A DNA stretch of 64,000 nt, taken from the NCBI RefSeq assembly GCF_008329715.1, contig NZ_VTSR01000004.1, positions 62,001 through 126,000 of the forward strand, written 5' to 3'. The notes beneath the pieces were generated by a model, which made no database searches, was not told the DNA's origin, and saw nothing but the letters and a program-made list of their open reading frames with translations. This document shows positions 39,372 through 48,085 of the stretch, in pieces. Source of the stretch: Gimesia chilikensis (lineage in GTDB: Bacteria; Planctomycetota; Planctomycetia; Planctomycetales; Planctomycetaceae). A program made the position numbers and the translations under genes. Positions within the stretch are counted from its first letter, which is position 1, and every line of letters starts with the position of its first letter.

Positions 39372-40799
39372 ATGGCCAAAGACTTTTTGAAAGACGCAAA
39401 AGACGAATACGATGTCATCGTCATTGGTAGTGGTCTGGCAGGCATGACCTCCGCCAATATTCTGGCCCGGCAGGGGTATTCCGTGCTGCTGCTGGAACAT
39501 CATTACCAACTGGGAGGCATGGCCACCTGGTTCAAACGGCAGAACGGGCACATCTTTGATATCTCTCTCCACGGCTTCCCCTACGGCATGCTCAAGAGCT
39601 GCCGGAAATACTGGACCCAGGAAATCGCAGATAACATCGTCCCCCTGCGAGGCGTCCGCTTTGAAAATCCGCAGTTCTCGCTGGAGACCACCTTCACCCG
39701 TGATGACTTCACCCGCCTGCTGATCGAAAAATTCGGCATCGAATCCGAAACCGTCAAGAACTTCTTTGATACTGCCCGTAAGATGAACTTCTTCGATGAT
39801 CAGGGCAAAACCACTAGAGAACTGTTCGAAGAGTTCTTCCCCGGCCGCGATGATGTCGTCCGCCTGCTCATGGAACCGATCTCCTACGCCAACGGTTCGA
39901 CTCTCGAAGATCCTGCGATCACCTACGGCATCGTCTTCTCGAACTTCATGCAGAAGGGCGTCTACACCTTCCGCGGCGGTACCGATCACCTGGTCAAACT
40001 GATCAAGGCTGAAATGGAACGCAACGGCGTCGATGTCCGCATCCGCACCCAGGTCGAAAAGATCGAGGTCACTCCGGATCGTCGAGTGACCGGCGTCGTG
40101 GTCAACGGACGTCGCATTGGCTGTAAAGCCATCATGTCCAACTCGAACATCAAAGGCACCATCCTCAATCTCGTTGGCGAAGAACATTTCGATCCCGAAT
40201 ACGTTGAGGAAACCAAAGCCGTCCGCCTTAACAACAGCAGTACCCAGGTCTATATCGCTCTCAAGCCGGGCGACGAACTTGATTTCTGCGGCGACCTGCT
40301 CTTCCATTCCGAGCACAAAGGCTTCGATATCAAAGCCATGCTCAGTAAGGATGTCAGCAGCCGCACCTTCTCGTTCTACTACCCTGAGACCCGCCCCGGC
40401 AGCGAACGCTCTCTGATCGTCTCGTCGACCAACGCGAATTTCAGCGACTGGGCTAATCTTCCCGACGACCAGTACGAAGCCGATAAGAATCACCTGATCG
40501 AGACGACCCTCGACTGCCTTGAACAGTACGTTCCCAACATCCGCGAACGTGTGGACCACCTCGAAGCTTCCACCCCGCGGACCTTCCAACGCTACACGCA
40601 GCACCTGCAGGGAGCCTCGTTCGGAACCAAGTTCGAAGGGCTCAAGGTCAGCAAGGAACTGCCCGAACAGATCGAAGGCCTGTACCATGCCGGCTCGGTC
40701 GGAATCATCATGTCGGGCTGGCTCGGCGCTGTGAATTACGGCGTGATCGTCAGTAACGACGTCGATAAATACCTGACACCCGCTGCCGCCAGCATCTGA
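39372..40799 (+). CDS. FAD-dependent phytoene-desaturase-like oxidoreductase (second copy)
   Basis: This second flavoprotein, 475 residues, belongs to the same superfamily. The FAD/NAD-binding start is [20 protein letters not shown], then [18 protein letters not shown]. The middle holds [20 protein letters not shown], the usual site-II strand, and the end [22 protein letters not shown]. It is diverged from the first copy in its C-terminal FAD motif, so the two probably catalyse different steps or form a heteromer rather than being redundant. It lies 54 bases before the FabZ-like gene. A 249-base spacer precedes it, with a TATAGT-like box near 39244 that may be a promoter. Confidence 0.85.
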   Translation: MAKDFLKDAKDEYDVIVIGSGLAGMTSANILARQGYSVLLLEHHYQLGGMATWFKRQNGHIFDISLHGFPYGMLKSCRKYWTQEIADNIVPLRGVRFENPQFSLETTFTRDDFTRLLIEKFGIESETVKNFFDTARKMNFFDDQGKTTRELFEEFFPGRDDVVRLLMEPISYANGSTLEDPAITYGIVFSNFMQKGVYTFRGGTDHLVKLIKAEMERNGVDVRIRTQVEKIEVTPDRRVTGVVVNGRRIGCKAIMSNSNIKGTILNLVGEEHFDPEYVEETKAVRLNNSSTQVYIALKPGDELDFCGDLLFHSEHKGFDIKAMLSKDVSSRTFSFYYPETRPGSERSLIVSSTNANFSDWANLPDDQYEADKNHLIETTLDCLEQYVPNIRERVDHLEASTPRTFQRYTQHLQGASFGTKFEGLKVSKELPEQIEGLYHAGSVGIIMSGWLGAVNYGVIVSNDVDKYLTPAAASI

Positions 40800-40853
40800 A
40801 CCGCAGCCCCTGTTCGCACAGACCCGCTCACACAATAGAAACGGATTGATCTC

Positions 40854-41279
40854 GTGAATCTGGATGAAATCAAAGCCTGTATTCCGCACCGGGAACCTTT
40901 TCTGTGGCTCGATGAAGTCGTCGCGCTGGAAGAAAACAGCATCCACGCCCGCAAGTTCGTCTCACCCGATCTGGACCTCTTTCAGGGACACTATCCCGAT
41001 CACCCGGTCCTGCCTGGCGTGATCCTCTGTGAAGCTGCGATGCAGGCCGCCGCTGTCTTTATCGCGAAGACAGACGCCCCGTCCAGCGACAAAGTACCCG
41101 TTGCCACCCGGCTGAACAACACCAAGTTCCGCCGGATGGTCAAGCCGGGGGAGACGATTGATATCCAGGTGACTCTCAGTGAAAAAATGGGCGGTGCCTG
41201 GTTCTTTACCGGCAAACTCTCGGTTGGTAAAGAGACCGCTGTCCGTCTTGAATTCGCCGTGACCGCAGCTGAGGCTTAA
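40854..41279 (+). CDS. FabZ-like 3-hydroxyacyl-ACP dehydratase
   Basis: The 141-residue hot-dog-fold protein starts at a GTG at 40854. IPHREPFLWLDEV corresponds to the FabZ opening. The catalytic pair is His46 in FQGHYPDHPVLPG and Glu60 in ILCEAAMQAAAV, the 14-residue spacing of FabZ. It would dehydrate 3-hydroxyacyl-ACP made by the cluster's ketosynthase after a ketoreductase step. No ketoreductase gene is present here, so one must be borrowed from central fatty acid synthesis. Its stop is followed by a hairpin shared with the convergent PQQ-type gene. Confidence 0.9.
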   Translation: MNLDEIKACIPHREPFLWLDEVVALEENSIHARKFVSPDLDLFQGHYPDHPVLPGVILCEAAMQAAAVFIAKTDAPSSDKVPVATRLNNTKFRRMVKPGETIDIQVTLSEKMGGAWFFTGKLSVGKETAVRLEFAVTAAEA

Positions 41280-41309
41280 AGCGAATCGCTCAACGCGTCG
41301 CTTATTTTT
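41279..41309 (+). terminator. Probable terminator between convergent genes
   Basis: AAGCGA (41279-41284) pairs with TCGCTT (41298-41303) around a 13-base loop, and ATTTTT follows. It sits in the short gap between the dehydratase gene and the 3' end of the minus-strand propeller gene. Confidence 0.45.
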
Positions 41310-42591
41310 CCGCGGACTGATCTTCGATCCGATACAGGAAATGTTCGGTGCGCAGAATCAGCGACTTGCCAGCGACCGCCAGCGATGCCACACAGCCTTC
41401 CTGCAGCTGGTTCGCTGCCAGTTCCTTGTATTCTTTACCGGGCACAAACACCCGCGTGACTCCTTCACGGTCCGGAGCATAGATCTTCCCATCTGCATAA
41501 ATCGGAGATGCTGAAAACGAACTGCGGTCCATCCGTTCTTTCCAGACCAGCTTACCGGAGTCCTCAGCATCCAGGCACGACGCGATACCCTTATCGTCGA
41601 TCATATAGATCAGGCCGTCGATCAGCAGTTGTGACGGCTTGGAAGGAATCCCCTTCTGTTCGACCCATTTGACGTGCGAGTCAGTCACGTTCCCTTTACC
41701 ACCTGGATTGACGACATACAGATGGGCTTTCGGGAAACCGGTACCGACGTAGATCTTCTCTCCATCATACAGCGGACGATTCGCAGCGGAGTGCTGGGGA
41801 TAATAGAACTTCCAGTACTCTTCTCCCGTCAGCGGGTTATAGGAAACGGTTGCTTTCGCCGCCGGGCTGATCAGCTGTACGCGTCCCTCGTATTCAATCA
41901 CCCGGGGTGTGGCGAATGCTTTCTTGGAATCGCCATTCTTGGTCCCGTATTCGATATCGCGATCTTTTTTCCACACCTCTTTGCCGGTCTCTTTATCCAG
42001 CGCGACGATGTACTGGTAATCGTAACCATCATACTGCAGGATCAGCAGGTTCTGATAAATGATGGGTGATGACCCCGCACCCCGCCAGTGATTGCAGGGA
42101 TAATCGCGGCGTTCCCAGAGGATATTTCCGTTCTTCGTATCCAGGCAGGCGGTTCCATAGGCACCGTAATGCACGTAGATCCGTCCCTCTTCGATGATCG
42201 GGGTACTCGAGGCGTGCGAGTTACTCGGATCAATATATTGCGGCTTCTCCACGTCGAAGATTTTCTTGTCGATCAGAATCTTACCTGTGTTGAAATCGAC
42301 GCAGACCACTCCCAGCTCTTTACCATCCTTGGTTGAAGTCGTGACCCAGACCTGATCTTTCCAGACCACGGGAGACGACCAGGCCCGTCCGTGAATCGGC
42401 GTCTTCCAGACGATATTCTCTTTCTCACTCCAGGTCGTGGGGAGTCCGGTCGCTTCCGATGTGCCGTCCGCATGAGGGCCCCGGAACTGGTTCCAGTAAG
42501 GTTCCTCAGCCGAGACACGAACCGGGGCAGTCAGAACCAGAGCCAGTAGACAGGCAGCGGAAAACAGACATCGTAAGTGGGACGCAGACAT
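41302..42591 (-). CDS. Secreted PQQ-like beta-propeller protein
   Basis: The 429-residue exported protein starts at the ATG at 42591, with AGGA nine bases upstream. The signal peptide is MSASHLRCLFSAACLLALVL, ending at SAEE. The mature N-terminus WNQFRGPHADGTSEATGLP and repeated blades such as WKTPIHGRAWSSPVVWKDQV and GKLVWKERMDRSSFSASPIY fit the PQQ_2/outer-membrane BamB-like propeller class abundant in planctomycetes. Family members may bind PQQ or serve only as scaffolds; the sequence does not decide. It is convergent with the acyl cluster and appears monocistronic. Confidence 0.85.
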   Translation of the reverse strand: MSASHLRCLFSAACLLALVLTAPVRVSAEEPYWNQFRGPHADGTSEATGLPTTWSEKENIVWKTPIHGRAWSSPVVWKDQVWVTTSTKDGKELGVVCVDFNTGKILIDKKIFDVEKPQYIDPSNSHASSTPIIEEGRIYVHYGAYGTACLDTKNGNILWERRDYPCNHWRGAGSSPIIYQNLLILQYDGYDYQYIVALDKETGKEVWKKDRDIEYGTKNGDSKKAFATPRVIEYEGRVQLISPAAKATVSYNPLTGEEYWKFYYPQHSAANRPLYDGEKIYVGTGFPKAHLYVVNPGGKGNVTDSHVKWVEQKGIPSKPSQLLIDGLIYMIDDKGIASCLDAEDSGKLVWKERMDRSSFSASPIYADGKIYAPDREGVTRVFVPGKEYKELAANQLQEGCVASLAVAGKSLILRTEHFLYRIEDQSAEK

Positions 42592-42763
42592 TACGGGATC
42601 CTGTATCGAAGTAGAAAATCGGGAAGGAGATCGAGATTCAATCGGACGACGAAACGCCGCCATATCGGGGGATAATAACTAAAGGAAGTTAACGTGCAGG
42701 CCTTGTTTCCTGCCTCATTCTGATTATAGAACTCGGCACACCCGATGCAATTGTAAACCGGCT

Positions 42764-43264
42764 TCAATCTGTTTCTGAGGATTCTTTACGAACGAATTCG
42801 ACATCGATGATATCCTCTTCCTTCACGGTGCTCTGTGTACTGCTGAAGTCTTGAAAGCCGGCGTGGCTCGAATGAAAGCTCGCATGACTCTGAACTTGCA
42901 GCATCGCTTTCTTGCGGAGCCATTCCCCGATATGCACCTTCAGCAGTTCGCGAACGGGGGGAATCAGTAATGCGAATCCGAGCATGTCTGTCATGATGCC
43001 AGGGGTGATCAGAAACGCCCCCGCGATCAGAATCATCAGACCGTCCAGCACAACGCCTGTCGGCTGCTGTCCCTGAACCAGATTCATCTGGATCTTCTTC
43101 CAGGCCTGCGCACCCTGTTTGCGTGCCAGCCAGGCACCCAGTATTCCCGTAACGACGACCAGGCCAAACGTGACGGTCGGACTGGTCAGCGAACTGAACC
43201 AGAGCAACAGCCAGAGCTCGGCCAGGGGAATCAGCGTGAATAACAGAAACAGGCGAAACAGCAC
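42764..43264 (-). CDS. fxsA: FxsA family membrane protein
   Basis: The 166-residue protein has two hydrophobic pairs: LFLLFTLIPLAELWLLLWF and TFGLVVVTGILGAWLA, then LMILIAGAFLITPGIMTDML and LLIPPVRELL. This is the layout of FxsA, a cytoplasmic membrane protein whose overproduction lowers F-plasmid exclusion of phage T7. Its normal role is unclear. The C-terminal tail is polar and probably cytosolic. The start is a GTG at 43264 with a weak ribosome binding site. Confidence 0.85.
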   Translation of the reverse strand: MLFRLFLLFTLIPLAELWLLLWFSSLTSPTVTFGLVVVTGILGAWLARKQGAQAWKKIQMNLVQGQQPTGVVLDGLMILIAGAFLITPGIMTDMLGFALLIPPVRELLKVHIGEWLRKKAMLQVQSHASFHSSHAGFQDFSSTQSTVKEEDIIDVEFVRKESSETD

Positions 43265-43643
43265 GGTCGGTCACCAGGAAAAACAGTTACTAAATGCGAG
43301 GCACCGGTGTTCATTCTATACCAAACCGACGCCTCTGAACATCCCCACCTTTCGAGACGGGGACTCTCTTTTTTCTGAAAAACGAAAATTCTCAAATGCC
43401 CACAATCTAAAAAAATAGAACGCGTGAACGTGCTCAAAGGATCAAACACAGTGCATAAAATTCACTTGATTCGCACCTGCCGAATCGTATGTTGTTTGTT
43501 TCTGGCTCGCGCGCGAGGCGGGTACTCTTCGCACTGTTCTTGCAGAACCGGTGTCACAACAGCACCTGAATTCGCGTCGATTTTCACCGGGTATCCACCA
43601 GGAACATTCCGAATGCATGCACGATGTTCCCGATTTGAGCAGG

Positions 43644-43730
43644 GCGTACCAGGACACAAACCGGCCAGACCAGGACAAAATCCGGGACGCACTTGGACAA
43701 AATTCCGGACACACCAGGACAAAATTCTGG
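43644..43730. repeat. Degenerate 22-base tandem repeat, four units
   Basis: Units at 43644-43664 (one base short), 43665-43686, 43687-43708 and 43709-43730 share the core CCAGGACAAAATTCCGG with a variable first half. The units abut with no unique spacer, so this is not a CRISPR array. It is noncoding as far as I can see. Confidence 0.7.
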
Positions 43731-44128
43731 CTTGACCTCCCCGAGCGCCTCAACAAAATAACGAACATCAAAAAAACAATACTCATCAACTTCATCCTCC
43801 ATTGAAAGTGCATCTGACACTCAACCTCCTGAGCGGCAAGGCGCCAGCCGCCGGCAACCAAGGAAAGCTCTGAAATAATAAAATAAAACAAAACCCATTC
43901 CGCTCAGATCAGCGGGCGCAGGATGTAGTTCAGGTTCCACTTGAATGACAACTGGAAGTCGATATAAGAAATCAGCAACTTGGAATCCTACCAGAAATCC
44001 CCACAGACAGCGCAGATGAATATCCGCCAGTGAAAATAGAAAGGACACTAAACTGCATCTCTGGAGAGATGGCGTCATGAAGTTCATAAGAAGTTCATGA
44101 TTTATGTCACGACGTGGTGGTATCAGGA

Positions 44129-44167
44129 CTGATTAATCTTTACGGTGAATGAGGGCTCTGATTAATC
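44129..44167 (+). promoter_or_regulatory. Direct repeat CTGATTAATC, possible operator
   Basis: Identical ten-base boxes at 44129-44138 and 44158-44167 start 29 bases apart, about 65-100 bases before the start of the plus-strand gene at 44231. Their location suggests a regulator binding site, but no cognate regulator is evident. Confidence 0.3.
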
Positions 44168-44230
44168 GTCAGTCGACGATCATCGCTTTCAGATTTGTTA
44201 TCAATCCGTTGTCGGGGGATGCACACGCTC

Positions 44231-44929
44231 ATGGGTAAAGGTATTTTCTCAAAAGTCTCTAGCTGGTTCACAGGTAAGTCACGTGCTCAACCTGACGAAA
44301 AGGCAGACTCGTCAATGGTCGGCGTGACCATGGACGCTCAGGGGCGGATCTATGTTGATGGAAAACATCAGCCGCATCTGGAGGAGAAATTGAAGGCGCA
44401 GTTTCAAGAACGCGTGGAACCGCGGGCTCACCACTTCCAGTTTGCGAAATACTGGCTGCCACACCTGGCACTGGGAAACTCAGTAAAATTCTATGACACA
44501 TTTACCGGCGATGACGCGCAGCAATCGCTGGAAGTTCTCTGGAACGGGGTAGGGACGCAGCTCAAGAACGAAGAACCGTTGTCTGCGGAGGGGCTTGCAC
44601 TTACTTCCCAGGAAGCAGGGGAGTGGAAAGTGATTTTGATCAGCATGCCTGCTCCACTGGTTCCGAATGAATGCCATTTTGTCGCTGCAGTGCTTAATCC
44701 AGACCAGCCCACAGAGCTGCGGCTGTTTGGGCTGGAAAAAGCAGCCCCCAACACGGACAGTGATCTGGAAACCGTGCTCGTGGAATGGAATACGGAAGGG
44801 CGACACACCTATTCACCAGCAGCAGCTGCCGCATCGGATGCCTTTATCAAACGCATCCTGCAGATTGTAGACTCAGCAGAGGAGTCGATCACGTTCGTTG
44901 ATCTGCGTCCCATGGGTTGGTTTTCCTGA
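44231..44929 (+). CDS. Hypothetical protein
   Basis: This is a probably cytoplasmic, unrecognised protein of 232 residues from the ATG at 44231. In-frame starts at 44195 and 44219 are also possible; a GGGGG tract at 44212-44217 is best placed for 44231. The N-terminus MGKGIFSKVSSWFTGKSRAQ is basic and short; the rest is acidic and mixed alpha/beta. Segments include WLPHLALGNSVKFYDTFTG, EWKVILISMPAPLVPNE and an ending ITFVDLRPMGWFS. No signal peptide or membrane helix. Direct-repeat boxes precede it and a hairpin follows its stop. It resembles other planctomycete conserved hypotheticals, but I cannot place it. Confidence 0.65.
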   Translation: MGKGIFSKVSSWFTGKSRAQPDEKADSSMVGVTMDAQGRIYVDGKHQPHLEEKLKAQFQERVEPRAHHFQFAKYWLPHLALGNSVKFYDTFTGDDAQQSLEVLWNGVGTQLKNEEPLSAEGLALTSQEAGEWKVILISMPAPLVPNECHFVAAVLNPDQPTELRLFGLEKAAPNTDSDLETVLVEWNTEGRHTYSPAAAAASDAFIKRILQIVDSAEESITFVDLRPMGWFS

Positions 44930-44948
44930 AGGATAAAGAGGCGGGTGA

Positions 44949-44967
44949 GCCCGAATATAATTCGGGC
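44949..44967 (+). terminator. Hairpin after hypothetical gene
   Basis: GCCCGAAT (44949-44956) pairs perfectly with ATTCGGGC (44960-44967) around a three-base loop, 20 bases after the TGA. No T tract follows, so it could be a transcript-end stabiliser or a repeat-family hairpin rather than an intrinsic terminator. Confidence 0.4.
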
Positions 44968-45267
44968 CGAGCGCAGCGAGCAGGAAACTGTCAGGGAGAA
45001 CGCCCAATCCAGCAACACAGTTCGATTCCAGAAAAGTAGCGGAAGACCTGCGTGACCTCCCGCCTGGTGGCCATCAAGTTTCAGTGAATCCCCCAGGGGA
45101 AACCAGGAAACACTCCGAACAAATTACGTTGCGTCAAACGCAATCAGATATCATAGGGAACGGCACAAACAGGAATAGAGGGAGATCTCCCCTGCACATC
45201 AGGCACTAGTGAAAATCAGCACCAGAAAGTCGCAGATCACAGCGCAACCGAAGATCAGTCAGTGAAT

Positions 45268-45296
45268 TTTCGTGCCTTTCGTGTTTTTCGTGGTTA
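45268..45296. repeat. Dispersed 29-base TTCGTG element, copy 1
   Basis: Three TTCGTG cores in about 9-base phase, the first copy of four. This copy is the most diverged. It lies 144 bases beyond the stop of the minus-strand lipoprotein gene at 45441. Confidence 0.75.
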
Positions 45297-45440
45297 AGAA
45301 ACAAAAAAAGTGCGAACCGCACAGCACGTTGTTCGCCAACGTATCTGTGCCATTCGCACTTATTGAGAGTTACAGTCTCACAGACAACGTCACCCCGAAA
45401 AAAATGACTTTCGAGGTGCATTGCCCAAACTGAATTAACC

Positions 45441-45929
45441 TTACTTCTTCAAATCAAAATCAACCGTCGTCTGTCCTTTTTCCACGGTCGCTTTCAGACT
45501 GCTGTTCGCCGGGCTCGAATATTTCGGCGGCAGGAGCTGTTTGGCTCCCTTTTCTTCGGCTTCCGCGTCCGAGAGGCCTTCCGGCACAGCGGTCCCATCG
45601 GGTAGAACCAGTTTGCTGATATAAACCTGGTACTCGCCAGGTAGGGCACCGCTGGATTCCTTCTCTGCCTGACCTGACATTTGCGGCTGCAGTGAATACT
45701 TTCCGCTGGCATCGGTCAGACCGTAGGCAATCGCATTTCCCTCCTGTGGCATGAAGTTGACCATCACTCCTTCCAGAGGGGCACCATCTAAAGTCACAGT
45801 TCCTGTCACGGGAACCAGTTCAGAGACAAAATCGGGTTGTTCGGTGGAAGCACCACAACCCGGGAGCAGCAGAGCGGCAGCAACTAACAGAATTCCTGTC
45901 TGTACAGGACGCAAATTGAGAGTCAACAT
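45441..45929 (-). CDS. Lipoprotein with carboxypeptidase-regulatory/transthyretin-like domain
   Basis: The 162-residue lipoprotein starts at the ATG at 45929, with AAGG upstream. The signal ends in the lipobox LLPGC (Cys25). The mature part is a single beta-sandwich starting VPVTGTVTLDGAPLEGVMVNF, typical of carboxypeptidase-regulatory-like domains. A second half reads GEYQVYISKLVLPDGT, then QLLPPKYSSPANSSLKATVE. Small lipoproteins of this type are often encoded next to DUF1559 pseudopilin-like genes in planctomycetes, as here (163 bases downstream of one). Probably cell-envelope located; binding partner unknown. Confidence 0.8.
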   Translation of the reverse strand: MLTLNLRPVQTGILLVAAALLLPGCGASTEQPDFVSELVPVTGTVTLDGAPLEGVMVNFMPQEGNAIAYGLTDASGKYSLQPQMSGQAEKESSGALPGEYQVYISKLVLPDGTAVPEGLSDAEAEEKGAKQLLPPKYSSPANSSLKATVEKGQTTVDFDLKK

Positions 45930-46092
45930 GAAGCACCTTCTATGAGGAACGGAGGGATAATCAAAAGCAGGGAGCAAGAAAGTGAAACCCACCCGGGGAA
46001 TCCGCGGTAGCGGAACCCGGGTGGTTCACCATTTGAATACTTTCAACGCACAGGCGCTGAGGGATGTGGATCACTGACGATCCGGTTCCGGC

Positions 46093-47067
46093 TTACCATT
46101 CGCCGAGAACATTACCGTCGGCGATCCGTTCCAGGTTTTGCCGGATAGAACGATCGGTATTGTCGCCCATGAAGCGAACAGCACCATCACCCAGCAGCAC
46201 ATGCAGGCCACCTACGTGAGAACTGCCGGTCGTTCCCCAGTCACCCAGCCAGGGAGTGAAGTCCCGGGATCCGCCCGGATAGCTGGAGCTGTTGCGAACG
46301 GTGCGGTTGGGGATCATGTCGCCCAGGGTCAGACCGATCTGTGTATAACCGCGACCACCCCAGTTGGCATTCGCCCCGTTACCACAACAGGCCTGACGGG
46401 TCTCTGCCATCATGGCTGTGTTGGACATCCCGTCGGTAACATCGCGGGGACGGCACTTGCTACCATCTTCGAACATGGTCCGCACGGTGGGGGAACGGTT
46501 GGTCCAACTATTACAATGGTTATAGGAGAGACGGTACACGATGAAGTCGTAGTTCGTACGATGTTCGTTCGAACCGCCGGGCAGCATGTAACTGCTGGAG
46601 ACCGGAATACCCTGGGGACCCGGATCGGACGGGCAGTTGAAGATCGCCATTCTACGATTCACCAGGTCCGCATTCGTGGTCGCACCGCCGCCGGGCAGGG
46701 GGGCCGAACCGGGGCTGTAATCGTCAAACGCGAGCGAGAAGTTCAGCTGATTATACAAGGCACTCTGATCAAGGAACGGCAGCAGCAAAACCAGTCCATT
46801 ACCATTCAGCGTGTTGCCGGCAGCGGTACCGGAAGAACAGAGCCCCTTGGCAACAGTACTGGGAGGGAAGACCGTATGAGTTTCGTTATAGTTATGCAGT
46901 GCCAGTCCCAGCTGTTTCAGCTTGTTCCGGCAGTCCGACCGGCGGGCCGCTTCACGAGCCTGCTGAACCGCAGGTAACAGCAAAGCAATCAGAATCGCAA
47001 TAATGGCGATCACGACCAGCAGTTCGATCAGTGTAAATCCTTTACGGGATCGGAGTTGTCTCGACAT
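46093..47067 (-). CDS. DUF1559 pseudopilin-like protein
   Basis: The 324-residue protein has a complete type IV/type II prepilin N-terminus: the basic leader [10 protein letters not shown], cleavage before Phe11, Glu at mature position 5 in [20 protein letters not shown], then [15 protein letters not shown]. The C-terminal DUF1559 head contains [21 protein letters not shown] and [21 protein letters not shown]1559 proteins are hugely expanded in planctomycetes and may form part of the envelope or secretion structures. GAGG precedes the ATG. A good sigma70-like promoter lies about 105-130 bases upstream. Confidence 0.93.
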   Translation of the reverse strand: MSRQLRSRKGFTLIELLVVIAIIAILIALLLPAVQQAREAARRSDCRNKLKQLGLALHNYNETHTVFPPSTVAKGLCSSGTAAGNTLNGNGLVLLLPFLDQSALYNQLNFSLAFDDYSPGSAPLPGGGATTNADLVNRRMAIFNCPSDPGPQGIPVSSSYMLPGGSNEHRTNYDFIVYRLSYNHCNSWTNRSPTVRTMFEDGSKCRPRDVTDGMSNTAMMAETRQACCGNGANANWGGRGYTQIGLTLGDMIPNRTVRNSSSYPGGSRDFTPWLGDWGTTGSSHVGGLHVLLGDGAVRFMGDNTDRSIRQNLERIADGNVLGEW

Positions 47068-47606
47068 AAAATCATTTCCTCAAAGGTAAGATATGAAAGA
47101 AGTTATTGAGCACGTGCTTAACTCGCATCCAGAATCATTAATGTTACGTTACGTTAATATAAATATATAATATTATATAAAGTTTACAAACATTCACAAT
47201 AGGAAAGATTGATATGAAGGCCAGAAAGCAAGGCATCAAGCTGGAGCGATGAACTTCGCGATTCCATCGTCATCGCAGCCCATTTCCAGGGGGGGGCTTC
47301 GTGCGTGATTCTCAGAGCTACTACACGACTTCGATTGAGGTTGAGATGCTTTCCGGAAAGAAAAATCAGCCGCAGGGCACTAGACCCAGTTCAGGCAGTT
47401 CGAGATAAATATTGGGAGGTGGTTGCACTGATCGCCATTAACTTGTCTGTGATGGAATGGAGTTCCAACGGATATCAGATTAGAAAATTTACCGGACGCT
47501 ACGGGTGACCTGTAACTTTTGTCGATCGTTGATTCTAAAAGTATCCCGTTAGTCACACGCAGAGTGATGAAATAGAGACTCTATCGTGAATACGACAGAC
47601 TCAGTT
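47068..47606. other. AT-rich gap upstream of the DUF1559 gene
   Basis: About 540 bases with strongly AT-rich sequence at 47135-47190, including TTACGTTACGTTAA. A short plus-strand frame at 47305-47508 does not look like a real protein. The stretch holds the promoter of the DUF1559 gene and the 3' side of the small minus-strand gene at 47607. Confidence 0.5.
47172..47199 (-). promoter_or_regulatory. Sigma70-like promoter of the DUF1559 gene
   Basis: On the minus strand, TTGTGA (47199-47194) and TATAAT (47177-47172) are separated by 16 bases in AT-rich DNA. They direct transcription toward the DUF1559 gene with a leader of about 100 bases. Confidence 0.45.
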
Positions 47607-47966
47607 TTAATCAGAGGTAACGCCCTGATCGCCCCACAACTCTCGATTTAATTCATCACACAGGCAGAAGAATTCACGCCACTCTGGAGTAGTTCTTATT
47701 TCATTGAGGCTGTATGATTTTGATTCAAGTTCAATCCACTTATGACGGATTTTTCTGCTGGTCGATATTACCGATTCATTGATCATGTCATACTTAAAAA
47801 GTTTCTGTAAGCTGTCATCATGAAAAAAAGACCTGACGCCTGAATCAAACTCTTCAAAAAGTTTGTACAACATCTCTTCATCGCTCTGGAATATGACCCT
47901 TGAGTTACAATACTTTGCAGTTTCAAGATAGAACTCAAACAGTTCTGAAGGCGTAATTTCATTCAC
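47607..47966 (-). CDS. Small hypothetical protein, AT-rich
   Basis: This is a 119-residue, helix-rich acidic protein from a GTG at 47966. Its composition (many Phe, Tyr, Lys, Asn, Ser; AT-rich codons such as AAA, TTT, GAA) differs from its GC-rich neighbours. Sequence features are ELFEFYLETAKYCNSRVIFQ and REFFCLCDELNRELWGDQG. No signal peptide. The composition and size recall small accessory or immunity-type proteins, but no toxin partner is visible. A TTCGTG element lies 64 bases upstream. Start and coding status are uncertain. Confidence 0.55.
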   Translation of the reverse strand: MNEITPSELFEFYLETAKYCNSRVIFQSDEEMLYKLFEEFDSGVRSFFHDDSLQKLFKYDMINESVISTSRKIRHKWIELESKSYSLNEIRTTPEWREFFCLCDELNRELWGDQGVTSD

Positions 47967-48030
47967 AGTAGTGAACCATCACAGGAAAGACATTGTGAAT
48001 CGTCGCTTTGTTTTCCATGTATTAGGACTT

Positions 48031-48059
48031 TTTCGTGTCTTTCGTGCTTTTCGTGGTAG
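48031..48059. repeat. Dispersed 29-base TTCGTG element, copy 2
   Basis: The consensus is TTCGTG-TCT-TTCGTG-CTT-TTCGTG-GTAG. This copy begins 26 bases beyond the stop of the sialate esterase-like gene, whose 3' end is at 48086. Confidence 0.8.
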
Positions 48060-48085
48060 TAAAATCAAATGTTCTTACGACCCAC

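Larger units (their letters stand above)
43265..44230. other. Long gene-poor region with tandem repeat and direct repeats
   Basis: Nearly 970 bases contain no convincing gene; minus-strand frames here have repeat-derived, low-complexity products. The stretch holds a 22-base tandem repeat (43644-43730), AT-rich DNA around 43860-43900, a short repeat GAAGTTCAT at 44079-44087 and 44091-44099, and two CTGATTAATC boxes before the next plus-strand gene. Confidence 0.5.
44930..45440. other. Intergenic region with hairpin and TTCGTG element
   Basis: About 510 bases between convergent genes. It holds a perfect eight-base hairpin near its left end and one copy of the dispersed 29-base TTCGTG element at 45268-45296. 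No gene was recognised. Confidence 0.5.

Noticed and set aside
37278-40946. Open frame of over 1200 codons on the minus strand across the ACP and flavoprotein genes
   Set aside because: It is antisense to four well-supported genes and its translation shows no domain; GC-rich codon use on the plus strand suppresses stop codons in this frame.
43644-43730. Possible CRISPR array
   Set aside because: Units abut without spacers, are degenerate, and no cas gene is present.
43442-43891. 149-codon minus-strand frame across the 22-base tandem repeat
   Set aside because: Its middle is generated by the repeat and the rest is low-complexity and Ser/Arg/Cys-rich; no ribosome binding site or homologous feature.
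43821-44087. 88-codon minus-strand frame
   Set aside because: No supported start, and the sequence overlaps intergenic repeats; hydrophobic stretches alone do not support a gene.
47305-47508. 67-codon plus-strand frame
   Set aside because: Arg-rich start, no ribosome binding site and an odd composition in an AT-rich gap.
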